Assembly: GCA_963575745.1 (NCBI GenBank) | Contig: CAUYUJ010020704.1 | Location: 189,407-253,406 of the forward strand | Source: Prorocentrum cordatum | Taxonomy: Eukaryota; Sar; Dinophyceae; Prorocentrales; Prorocentraceae | Length of the DNA: 64,000 nt | Direction: 5' to 3' | Part shown: positions 21,200-31,065 of the stretch, one piece after another | Numbering within the stretch: position 1 is the first letter of the stretch | Layout: each line of letters starts with the position of its first letter | The notes under the pieces: generated by a model | What the model saw: the letters and a program-made list of their open reading frames with translations, nothing else | What the model was told of the DNA's origin: nothing | Databases searched by the model: none | Made by a program: the position numbers and the translations under genes

Positions 21200-21562
21200 C
21201 GTGTATACATAAGTGTGTATGTACACCCTATTTGCACATCCATATGCCTTCCCCCTATGTGTGCATACACCCATGCATACACGTACGTGCATGCATGCAT
21301 TCACGCCGCCACGCAATCCGAGGCTATTCACGCGACGCTACCCGTGCGGAATCGTCCAGTGGCGACACAACGCTGATGGCCCCCCTTACTCTCCCCTGCA
21401 GCTTCCGTCCACTCTGCCCTGTCTACCTCGTCTCGCACTTCTACCCCTTCGAGGCGTCATTTCCGCGCAAAGACGATGGATGCGCTGCCGGGTGCCACGC
21501 GCGAGCACGCGTAACCCCGCTGGGCGGCGCCAGCGGCGCCCGCGCGCGCGTGCTCACGGGGG
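21083..21562. repeat. AT-rich microsatellite and Rep 3' flank, unit 2; MITE-free site
   Basis: At 21076-21090 the sequence reads CATGGCAAACCCCCCACG: the flanks of the MITE in the other units are joined without it. Alternating TA repeats follow at about 21120-21200, then the common flank. Confidence 0.8.
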
Positions 21563-21722
21563 TGCAAAAGCTGACAGGCGGGCGCTCGCAAACCAAGTGG
21601 ACTTGGTCAGCGGTGCCCGCACGCGCGTGCTTCCGGAAGCGCAAAAGCTGAGAGTCGGGCGTGCGCAACCCAACTGGACTTCGCCAGCGGTAACCGCACG
21701 CGCACCCTCGCGAGCATGCAAA
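21563..21722 (+). repeat. ~77-bp tandem duplication, Rep 3' flank (unit 2)
   Basis: Two imperfect copies, as at 30862-31020. Confidence 0.75.
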
Positions 21723-21775
21723 AGACGTGGGGCGGAGCGCTGGGGGGAAGCCCCCGGCGCTGCCCGCGCGCCCCC

Positions 21776-23918
21776 TCAGGGCGAAACCGGAGAGCCATTT
21801 TGCCCAAGAAGTCTGCGCTTCTGGAGCGGGAGCAGCAAGGCCCACGAATTCAGACGGACCCAGTCCGCGGGGAGCACCTCGTCCACGGCAACCGCACCCA
21901 TCGCGCGGACATCCGCCAGCAAGGCGTCTGCCTGCGCGCGGGGTATGCGCGCGTCGGACATGAGGTCGTCGAAGCCGCTCACAGGCGGCACGCCCGCGTC
22001 TGCCCCGACCGGCGCAGCGGGCGCCGGGCGGAAAACGCCGACGGCGTCGAACTTTGCCGCCTCCCGGACGCTCCACGCGGTCATGCACGGAGCACACGAG
22101 AGTACGTCCTGCAAAGAGCCGTCCGACAAGACGGAGGTGAATGGGAACTGCCTCGCGCGGTTCTGCATGTGCCGGATGTCCTCCGCACCCGCCTTATTCG
22201 TCGTCTCCCAGAGGCCCTCCAGCTTGCCCGTGAAAACGGCGCCGTGGTTCCAGCAGACGCCCTTGTTCCCGTCGTTGAAGGATTGGAAAACCTGGATCTC
22301 GGTGTGCTGGCCGACGAACAGAGACAGGAACAAAGAGACGGGGACGGTCTTCTCGTGGGCGAACTCAACCGGCCGGAAGTCGCCCCAGAAGATGAACCGC
22401 TTCGTGCCGCTGGCCAGGTTCTGGAGTCCAAAGGAGGAGCCCAAGGCAGGCTTGTGCAGAACCCGTTTCGGAGTGAACAAGTCGTCGAAAGGGTAAACTA
22501 CCGTGCTCTTCCCGGAATTCGACGGCCCCACCAGGAAGGGCACCCTCGTCGTCTTCTTCGGGCCGACCATCAGAATGTCCCGCAGGACGCCGCGAGCTCC
22601 CCCCACCGTCGAAAGAACGGCGCTGCGGGAGAAGCTGGTCTCCATCCACGGACTGACCTGTACGGCGCACCCGTGCCAGGGGGAAAATTCTCCAGCCAGC
22701 CCCACACGAGCGTCCAATCGTCCACCGCCTCGAAGCCCGCGTTCTCGCGGGGCAGACAGCCCCGTGTTCCTTCGTCCCCTCGGGTCCGCCGTCAGCTGCG
22801 CCTCCGGTTTGCGGAACGAACCGCTGCATGGCTGCCGGGAGCGGTCCTGCAACGTCGACGGCCTTCAGGCTGCCCTTTCGTCCACAAGTGCTTGGCGATG
22901 ATGGTCGAGGTCAAGTCTACGAGGTCGAACGTCGTCTTCGTGCCCATCGCCCCGGCCGCCTTGTCCGTGGCCTCCCGGCGCTTCACCCACACGCCTGCCA
23001 TGTATGGCTCCTGCGACATCTCGAAGAGGTCGATGGCGTCGTTCTCGCGCGCGAACCCGGCCCAGTCTGGCTGCCACACCCACGGGGCGTCGTCGACATC
23101 TGGTTTGGCTGGGGTCTCCATATACCCGCACCTCACGGCGCTCCACATTCGCTGGTGGGAACCAGAGAAATGGCTCGGCAACAAATGGCGCTCACGCAGA
23201 GTGCGCTTGGCCTGCTGGAAACGGCCCGACCTAGTCAGCTTCGCAGCAACGTGGAAATGGATCGCGCCGTCTTTGTGCTTCTCTCCTGGAAACACCACCG
23301 CCATGGACTCGAGCGCTTGGCCGCGCGGTTCCTTCTAGGGCGGCCGCCCGCGGACCCAGATTCGGAATCGGAAATTGTTGAATCGTCGGCCCGCTGCTTT
23401 TCCGATGATCCTCCCGTCTCATCGTGCCAAGATCGCGGTACTGGGTGCGCCGTCGGGAAGGTCCGCGTCAGGACGCGCGATTATGGTCACCAAAGCACAC
23501 ACGGCAACGAGTCCAAGCTGCGACGACGGATGAACCAGGAGGCGACGCGGCCGTCCTGGTTCGGGCTGCGTTTCCGAAACGCCCTCGGTTTCAGGCTCTT
23601 GAACTCGTGCTTGCGTTGGTCCAAGAAGCATGCTCTTGCAAACCGGGACCGACCGGGGCGATCAAAAACCGAACCGACGGGCCCGAAACCGGCGATAACG
23701 GTTGAAGTTTCAGAAGCGACCTGGCGGCGACACTCACGCAACGAAATGTGTTTCAAGTCCTTGCCTACTAAGACGGCCTTCAAGGCGTCCCGGATGGCTT
23801 TGGTTTCGACGGCATCGGCGTCCACGCCTGCGGACGGGACTGGGGGAGACGGCACCACGTGCCCCGTGTCCGTCTTCTGCCGCAAGCGGCGCCTCGGCGT
23901 AGAGGGGTCTGTGAGCAT
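21776..23918 (-). pseudogene. Full-type Rep (HUH + SF3), unit 2 (broken)
   Basis: This copy is collinear with the intact gene at 31066-33132 and starts at the same ATG (23918). The N-terminal part holds a roughly 60-bp insertion (about 23640-23710) and frameshifts. The nuclease part is readable (DGAIHFHVAAKL) but the motif III region reads RCGYMETPAKP: the first of two candidate catalytic tyrosines is Cys (codon 23128-23130). The linker to the helicase is scrambled (22590-22860). The helicase half is open and, like the intact full-length gene, has Walker B as FIFWGDF. A dead copy. Confidence 0.85.
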
Positions 23919-24007
23919 TGCAGTGCACGGTACTCCCAGTGACAGGTGCCAAGGTCCGTACGGTTCTCCCTATAAGACTTGAGCCACAAGGCAGCTGCAG
24001 TGGTTTT

Positions 24008-24230
24008 AAGCACCAATGGCCATGAGCACCAGGACGGCTGTGAGCACCACTTCAAAGCCTGAGAGCACCTCAGAGCCCATTAAATAAGAACGGCTTGAGC
24101 CGAAGCGCCTGTGGGCGCTACAAGGCTGGTGATCACCGCAACAGCCCCAGAGCACCACAGAACTCGAAAGGACTACAGAGCACCACAGGACGTGAGTCTC
24201 AACGTGCCTGCGAGCACCGACTGGTCAGAG
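24008..24230 (+). promoter_or_regulatory. GAGCACC box cluster upstream of Rep, unit 2
   Basis: Several GAGCACC boxes, most extended to AGAGCACCACA, in one orientation just upstream of the full-type Rep start. They correspond to 33222-33451, where the count is given. Confidence 0.5.
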
Positions 24231-24439
24231 GAAGGGGGAGGGAGGGGGAGGGCAAGGTATGCCCACCAACTGGACATCGACGACATTCCCAAGACAACCC
24301 AAACAGGCGCTGGAACTGCCAAATGGCCCAAGATTGCCCAAAAACCTGTCTGGGTCGGAGCGGGAAAACCGATGCAACTTGTCCCAAGAGTGCAAGCGAG
24401 GCCGATTCCCTCTCCCTGAATCCACCGCACTCCGAGGGC

Positions 24440-25105
24440 TCTGGAAGCGGGGGGCGGAGGGGTGGAGAGGACTTGGGTTCTGGAGGGTTCTGGAGGTTTT
24501 GGGAAGTCCTCTGAAAGTAGAAAGAGTTTGAGAGGGTTCCGGAGGATTTGGGAGCTGTGCGAGGGTTTCGGATGTATGGGGAGTTGTGGAGGTTTTGGGG
24601 GGAGCGCGGAGGGGTTAGAAGGTTGGGGGGGGTTCTGGAGGGTTTGGAGGTTTTGGGAAGTTTTCCAAAAGTTTAGGGGGTGTGGGAGGGTTCCGGAGGA
24701 TTTGGGAGCAGCGCGAACGAGGGTTTCGGATGCATGGGGGAGTGCGGAGGGGTTAGGAGGTATGGGAGGGTTCTGGAGGGTTCTGGAGGTTTTGGGAAGT
24801 CTTCCCAAAATTTAGGGGGGGTGGGAGGGTTCCGGAGGATTTGGGAGCAGTGCGAGGGTTTCGGATGCATGGGGGTGGGGGGTGGGGGGAGTGCGGAGGG
24901 GTTAGGAGGTATGGGAGGGTTCTGGAGGGTTCTGGAGGTTTTGGGAAGTCTTCCGAACATTCAGGGGGGGTGGGAGGGTTCCGGAGGATTTGGGAGCAGT
25001 GCGAGGGTTTCGGATGTATGGGGAGTTGTGGAGGTTTTAGGGGGAGCGCGGAGGGGTTAGGAGGTATGGGAGGGTTCTGGAGAGTTCTGGAGGTTTTGGG
25101 AGGTC
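24440..25105 (+). repeat. ~150-bp minisatellite, four copies (unit 2)
   Basis: GGATTTGGGAGC(A/T)G/TGCG anchors recur near 24546, 24699, 24837 and 24986 (spacing 138-153 bp). Each copy also has GGGTTTCGGATG(C/T)ATGGGG and GGTTCTGGAGG. Strong G bias on this strand. Confidence 0.85.
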
Positions 25106-25114
25106 TCCAATAGC

Positions 25115-25240
25115 TTCGCTGTCGATTTCAAGATCGATCTCACGATCAATATCACTATCGATCTCACTGTCGATTCCACGGTCGACCTTAAGATATATTT
25201 CAAAATCCACGATCGATCTCAGAATCGAGCTCACGAAATC
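25115..25240 (+). repeat. Degenerate 12-mer array (TCGATCTCA type), unit 2
   Basis: About ten diverged 12-bp copies of the type (T/A)CGAT(C/T)TCA(A/C)GA. Present at the same place in unit 3. Confidence 0.75.
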
Positions 25241-26310
25241 CGCGCCAAATTCAGTGGGGCGCCGGAACATACGAAGATTGTATAATCGTACAAAACCAGT
25301 AACATTGCACAGAATCGGACTCTCCAGGTGCTCTCCAGGTGCACTCCCGGTCAAGCGGCCGCCTCGCGACAGGGCGACGCGACCCTGCGGGTGTCTGAAG
25401 GGCGATGATAATGGCAATGCCAATGGAGGGAGAGCGGGAGGCAGGGAGGGAGCGCAAGCGGCGGCCCACATTGCCAGGAATCGGTGCTCTCGCCTCCGCG
25501 CCGGGCAATCCTAAGAAAAATCAAAAAAAAAAAAAATCAAAAAAGGCCATAACTTCCCCCTTCTAGGACGCCGAATTTTCCACCCGGCTGCCCTGGCCCC
25601 CCGGGGGTCCCCCGTTGCAATCTACCCTCGCTGTCCGAAAACAACAAAAAGCAACAAAGTTTCGTTTACGTGTCCTTCCCTGCTCCAATTCAATACCCCT
25701 CGCAGACTCCGAACCCTCCCTCGGGCAGCAGGGACTACTCCGTCAATCCACAAGAGCAATTAAATCTCTGCGGAAAATCTCGGGAGTGTGTGCTTACCAA
25801 GCTTGGGAAGGTAGCGCGCCGTGAATGGGGCTGGGGAAGGTCAGTGCCTGGCCGTAGGCCTTCCGGTCCGGACACGTGATCCAAAAAAACGACGGGGGGG
25901 GGGAAGCGTGGCCAGCGCGACGGCGAGAGCACCATTCCGACGTCCACGTGCAATCCTGTGGTACATAACGGGCCCACAAAGAAAACGGCTCCGACACGAG
26001 CGAGGGATCCATGTCCAAACATATTTTCTCGGAGTGTACGCCTGGGGCGTCCGCCGTCGACATGGACGCGGGTCCTGGCGCAGTTCGGTCTGGCCCGGCA
26101 AAAGCCTCGGCGCCTGGGCGGGCGTGCGCAAGCCTCCCCGATAGGGAGGAGAGAGGAACACGCTGTGACCAGCGCGACGGCGAGGGTGCCATTCCGACCA
26201 GCGACCCGAACACGGCGGACTTCGCCCACGACCCGCGCTCGCGACCTGCGACACGACGCGCGCCCCGCGCCCGCCACCCGTCTACGATCCGTCTGGCCTG
26301 GCGGCCCCAA
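25241..26310. other. GC-rich unit segment, no supported gene (unit 2)
   Basis: Same content as 34476-35548 and, from about 25557, as 16501-17270. A short A-rich stretch at 25514-25545 differs from unit 3. Confidence 0.6.
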
Positions 26311-26542
26311 CTAGAGCACAACCTAGAGCACAACCTAGAGCACAACCTAGGGCACAACTCATGAAGAGGTATATTTTCATAGAAAAAATGGCACTCAACC
26401 TTCCCAAATCAAAAAAGAATCAATACTTTCTTTATTTTCGAACGCGAATTCGTGCCAGACTACCATGAAATTAGTTGTGCTCTAGGTTGTGCTCTAGGTT
26501 GTGCTCTAGGTTGTGCTCTAGTTGTGCTCTAGTTGTGCTCTA
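26311..26542. repeat. Iteron palindrome: 4 direct + 6 inverted 12-mers (unit 2/3 junction)
   Basis: Four direct CTAGAGCACAAC copies (26311-26358; the last reads CTAGGGCACAAC), a 115-bp AT-rich spacer, and six inverted copies (26474-26542). Copy numbers differ from the other junctions, so the array expands and contracts. Confidence 0.95.
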
Positions 26543-27864
26543 AGGCGACCCCTGGGATAAGCGGTCGCCTGCCCTCCCCGCCCCCGGACCTTCAATCCGA
26601 CGGAATTGGCTTTCCTCCGCGTTTGGTAGAAGTGGCATAACGCACCGCCAACAAGTCGCGAAGGCAAGCGCTGTTGGTCGCAGCACCGGCCGCGAGCTCC
26701 ACGTTGCAAGCGCCGGGCAACGCGCCCTGCCGCCTCCTCCGCCGCGGGCCAGACGCGCGGGCAACGCGTTGCACGATGTTCTGGACACACGTGCAAACGA
26801 CATGAAGCCGCAATGATACGCAGGCTGTGTCCCGCGCGGGCCTGCAGCAAGGCCCACGAATTCAGACGGACCCAGTCCGCGGGGAGCACCTCGTCCACGG
26901 CAACCGCACCCATCGCGCGGACATCCGCCAGCAAGGCGTCTGCCTGCGCGCGGGGTATGCGCGCGTCGGACATGAGGTCGTCGAAGCCGCTCACAAGCGG
27001 CACGCCCGCGTCTGCCCCGACCGGCGCAGCGGGCGCCGGGCGGAAAACGCCGACGGCGTCGAACTTTGCCGCCTCCCGGACGATCCACGCGGTCATGCAC
27101 GGAGCACACGAGAGTACGTCCTGCAAAGAGCCGTCCGACAAGACGGAGGTGAATGGGAACTGCCTCGCGCGGTTCTGCATGTGCCGGATGTCCTCCACAC
27201 CCGCCTTATTCGTCGTCCCCCAGAGGCCCTCCAGCTTGCCCGTGAAAACGGCGCCGTGGTTCCAGCAGACGTCCTTGTTCCCGTCGTTGAAGAACTGGGA
27301 AGCCTGGATCTCGGTGTGCTGGCCGACGAACAGAGACAGGAACAAAGAGACGGGGACGGTCTTCTCGTGGGCGAACTCAACCGGCCGGAAGTCGTCCCAG
27401 AAGATGAACCGCTTCGTGCCGCTGGCCAGGTTCCGGAGTCCAAAGGAGGAGCCCAAGGCAGGCTTGTGCAGAACCCGTTTCGGAGTGAACAAGTCGTCGA
27501 AAGGGTAAACCACCGTGCTCTTCCCGGAATTCGACGGCCCCACCAGGAAGGGCACCCTCGTCGTCTTCGGGCCGACCATCAGAATGTCCCGCAGGGACGC
27601 CGCGAGCTCCCGAACGTCGAAAGAAGCGGCGCTGCGGGAGAAGATGGTCTCCACGGCTGACCTGTACGAGCACGCCGGGCCATGGGGGCATGTCTCCTCA
27701 GCGCAGCGGCACACGAGCGTCCAATCGTCCACCGCCTCGAAGGCCGCGTTCTCGCGGGCAGACGCCCACTCCTTCGTCTCCTCAAGGTCCGCCGTCAGCT
27801 TGCGCACTCGGCTGCGGACGAACCGCTGCATGGTCTTCGTCCCGCGGTCCTGGACGTGCGCCAT
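26518..27864 (-). CDS. Truncated Rep: SF3 helicase without HUH nuclease (448 aa), unit 3
   Basis: An intact frame from an ATG (27864) equivalent to Met330 of the full Rep. Residues 1-339 match the helicase half: Walker A GPSNSGKST, Walker B FIFWDDF with both acidic residues, WNHGAVFTGKLEGLW as motif C region, RHMQNRARQFPF as likely arginine-finger segment. The last ~109 residues are not Rep; they are read-through of the 96-bp repeat and flank, ending inside the iterons. One codon is missing in the GPK-TTRVPF segment. The frame is also open upstream to 28269 but without an ATG there. If expressed, it would be a helicase without nicking activity. The extent is certain; expression is inferred. 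Confidence 0.7.
   Translation of the reverse strand: MAHVQDRGTKTMQRFVRSRVRKLTADLEETKEWASARENAAFEAVDDWTLVCRCAEETCPHGPACSYRSAVETIFSRSAASFDVRELAASLRDILMVGPKTTRVPFLVGPSNSGKSTVVYPFDDLFTPKRVLHKPALGSSFGLRNLASGTKRFIFWDDFRPVEFAHEKTVPVSLFLSLFVGQHTEIQASQFFNDGNKDVCWNHGAVFTGKLEGLWGTTNKAGVEDIRHMQNRARQFPFTSVLSDGSLQDVLSCAPCMTAWIVREAAKFDAVGVFRPAPAAPVGADAGVPLVSGFDDLMSDARIPRAQADALLADVRAMGAVAVDEVLPADWVRLNSWALLQARAGHSLRIIAASCRLHVCPEHRATRCPRVWPAAEEAAGRVARRLQRGARGRCCDQQRLPSRLVGGALCHFYQTRRKANSVGLKVRGRGGQATAYPRGRLRAQLEHN
26751..26846 (+). repeat. 96-bp direct repeat, downstream copy (unit 3)
   Basis: Pairs with 27866-27961 with few mismatches. Rep homology ends exactly at its inner edge. Confidence 0.9.
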
Positions 27865-27865
27865 C

Positions 27866-27961
27866 AGACGCGCGGGCAACGCGTTGCACGATGTTCTGGA
27901 CTCACGTGCAAACGACATGAAGCCGCAATGATACGCAGGCTGTGTCCCGCGCTGGCCTGCA
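27866..27961 (+). repeat. 96-bp direct repeat, upstream copy (unit 3)
   Basis: Pairs with 26751-26846. The ATG of the helicase-only frame lies two bases inside its inner edge. Confidence 0.9.
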
Positions 27962-28287
27962 CTAAGGCAAACGCGCGTAAAGCGCAGGAGTCGCGAGCAC
28001 CGCAGGGCCCTCGCCATGGGCAGCCGAGCACCTCCCGAAAGGCAGGGATGGAACAGTAGCAGCACGGCTACGATTTTCAAGTCTACGGATCCACGACACG
28101 TTTCTCGGTGCATGCGCTGCGGCAGGAATTCTGAAATCTCTCGGCGGTCACTGAGGAAAAATCCGCTCTGGCAGAGGCCGAGCCGCCGATTCGGCTGGCT
28201 CCCCGGCCGCGGCTGGAAAAATTGCGTCGTGGCAAAGACCGTGCCGCCGACTCGGCTGATCAGCGCCAACGCTCCCGGGCCGCAGGC

Positions 28288-29833
28288 TCAATCGCTCGGG
28301 ATCCTGCCTCCCTCGGCCACGACGCCCTCCGCCGCCTTCGTCTTCATCTTAGCCACGGCTGCCCTGATGACGCTCTTCGGGATGCCCATGGCGACGCGCC
28401 TGAGGCGCGCCTTGTAAGCGCTCTGAGACTCGTTGGCCGGCGCGCTCTGCTCTGCCATTCGCCGGTTGACCTCCGCCCAGAGGAAATAGTCGAGGGGGTT
28501 CAAGTCCGGGGAATACTTGGGGAACTTGATGGGGGTGATCTTGAGACCCCGCCTGAGAGCGACCGAGCGGGGTCGACCGAGGCGCGAGCGGCGGGCGATC
28601 AAGAGCGGGCGCCGAGTGGCGGGGCGATCGCCAGACGGGGCCCGACTCGAACTCGCGGCCGCCGCGGTGGCGCGCCAACTAAGGGGGCCGCTTGCAGTCA
28701 ACGGCCTTCTTGCTATTGTACCCCGTGGGGTCGTTATCCTCCAGGATGCGGAAGGCGCGGCGCCCCTTCCGGCAACGGCGAAGCGCGGGAGCGAGGACGC
28801 CCGCGTAGAAATCGCAGGCTGCGTCGGCGCACCACAGGGTGGGCAGGTAGTGCCAGACGCGGACCTTGTTGTTCACGATGGCTGCGGCCACGTGAACCTT
28901 GGACCTTGGCGCCTGGGTTCACCCTGTTCTGGTTCCCCTTCGGCTTCGTGAAAGGCTTGAGGACCTCGGGGGAGGGCCCGGCCAGCCGGCCCCCCGCCCG
29001 GCCCCCCCCCCCGCCCCTCGCATCCGAAAGAAACTACGCCAATAAGAACCCTCATACCAGAAAGAAACGACGCCAAGAAAAACATGTCCGATCGCCTGGA
29101 CGGGGCCGATCAGACCCGATCAGACTTGGATCGCAGACATGGATCGGGGCAACGATCGGGGGCGGAATTGGCATCTCGACTTCGGCGGCCCGGCGGCCCC
29201 CGCCCCCAGCCCCTGGGGTCGCACTCGGGACCGAGAGTCGCGCCCCCTCTGCCTTGGTGCGAAGGTGGCCGCGAACGCGACTCTTCTTTGCGTGCGTCTT
29301 CGCCCGCTTGGTCATGGGGATGGGGGACACCTTATTGTCGATGATGGCATCGACCTGGTGCGTGAAATAGTTGCCCGGGAGCCGCTTCCACCCCGAACGC
29401 GCCGCCACGCGCTCCTCCGCCTCCGCGGAGCCGCGGAGCGGCTCCGCGCGGGGAGCGCGCCAGGTGACCCCGAGGCGCTTGAAGTGCCTGGAGGCCGTGC
29501 CCATGTGGACGTCGGAGACCCGCGCGGCCTTCATCACGTCCTTGAGGTGAACCTCGGCCTCGCCCTTGGCCGCCCGAGTCAAACGAACCCGCGCGTTGTT
29601 CAAGGCGCGGAGCTTGACGGCCGTGAGCTTGGGCTTGCGGCCGCGAGTCTCCGCTGGGCCACGCCTGTGCGTGGCGCCCCGGAGGGCCCGGCGGACGGTC
29701 GTCAAATCCGGCCCAGTCTCGTCGAGGGACTCACGGGTCCGACTAACGAGGTCGCGTATCTCCACCGGGGTCTTCCCAGCGGCGTAAGCGAGAAGCAGCG
29801 GTTGAGCTCCCTCTTGCTGAGGTGGGGCGCCAT
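28288..29833 (-). pseudogene. Tc1/mariner-type transposase, unit 3 (two small lesions)
   Basis: Near-complete copy. All catalytic blocks are present (VDAIIDNK, LEDNDPTGYKSKK adapted to GYNSKK, SPDLNPLDYFLW) and both introns are in place. Two lesions separate it from an intact gene: a one-base deletion near 29791, which shifts frame after residue 15, and a 7-bp insertion at about 28897-28905 in exon 2 (a duplicated CCTTGG block). Gly-Tyr-Lys has become Gly-Tyr-Asn after the second Asp. Confidence 0.85.
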
Positions 29834-30143
29834 CTGGGCCCGCGACCGAAAAAGGGGTCAGATGGCCTCGGGGCGGGGCGAGGCCGTTGCTGCGGTGACG
29901 ACTGAGCCGAAACAGATGCGCCAGGTGAACGGAAGGCTTGTCGATGTGACCGGGGCACGCGGCGGCGCTCATAGTCTGGCGTCGCTCTTGACGCCGCCCT
30001 CAAGACGGGTGGCTTCGGGCAGCCTCAAAGTCCTTGCAGGGCGCCAACGGGAGAGCGCAACCCGTTGGGCAGCGGGGAGGGGGCCAGTCTTGCAACGCAA
30101 CCCATGCAGATGCCCGTAGCCGAAGATGCCATGGCAAAGGAGT

Positions 30144-30381
30144 CCGCCGCTTGCGAAATAAACGCCCACGCGTGGAAGTACCGAGATCCCCGCCCCGCGC
30201 CCCGCATTTCAATGTTGGCCACCGAACACGCCGAAGGGGAGTTCGAAGCGTTGCGAAATAAACGCCCACATATGTTGGACTGCCCAGCCCTCCCCGTCAA
30301 CCTTGAAATGCGGGGGAAGGGGGCGTGCTTCGTCGTCTTGTTTTCGATCCCTAAGATGGGCGCTTATTTCGCAAACGGCGG
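30144..30381. mobile_element. MITE with 25-bp terminal inverted repeats, unit 3
   Basis: Left terminus 30144-30168, right terminus 30357-30381, near-perfect inverted copies. An internal third copy of the terminal motif lies at about 30250-30268. The flanks CATGGCAAA and CCCCCCACG are joined directly in unit 2. Confidence 0.8.
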
Positions 30382-30861
30382 TACCCCCCACGAGCGTCTT
30401 ATAGTGACACAGCGCTGTACATTCACACAAACACACATATATATATGTATATTCCCATATTTATATGTTGTATGTGTATATATATATGTATATATACCCG
30501 TGTATACATAAGTGTGTATGTACACCCTATTTGCACATCCATATGCCTTTCCCCTATGTGTGCATACACCCATGCATACACGTACGTGCATGCATGCATT
30601 CACGCCGCCACGCAATCCGAGGCTATTCACGCGACGCTACCCGTGCGGAATCGTCCGGTGGCGACAAAACGCTGATGGCCCCCCTTACTCTCCCCTGCAG
30701 CTTCCGTCCACTCTGCCCTGTCTACCTCGTCTCGCACTTCTACCCCTTCGAGGCGTCATTTCCGCGCAAAGACGATGGATGCGCTGCCGGGTGCCACGCG
30801 CGCGCACGCGTAACCCCACTGGGCGGCGCCAGCGGCGCCCGCGCGCGCGTGCTCACGGGGG
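30382..30861. repeat. AT-rich microsatellite and Rep 3' flank, unit 3
   Basis: (CA/TA)n at 30422-30505, then 350 bp of common flank with TGCATACACCCATGCATACA-like alternating steps. No gene. Confidence 0.8.
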
Positions 30862-31020
30862 TGCAAAAGCTGACAGGCGGGCGCTCGCAAACCAAGTGGA
30901 CTTGGTCAGCGGTGCCCGCACGCGCGTGCTTCCGGAAGCGCAAAAGCTGAGAGGCGGGCGTGCGCAACCCAACTGGACTTCGCCAGCGGTAACCGCACGC
31001 GCACCCTCGCGAGCATGCAA
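30862..31020 (+). repeat. ~77-bp tandem duplication, Rep 3' flank (unit 3)
   Basis: GCAAAAG anchors at 30862, 30940 and 31016 delimit two imperfect copies. Confidence 0.8.
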
Positions 31021-31065
31021 AAGACGCGGGGCGGAGCGCTGGCCCGGCGCTGCCCGCGCGCCCCC

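Noticed and set aside
28222-29370. Plus-strand frame of 382 codons
   Set aside because: Antisense to the transposase exons and introns; no domain, and the minus strand carries the catalytic blocks.
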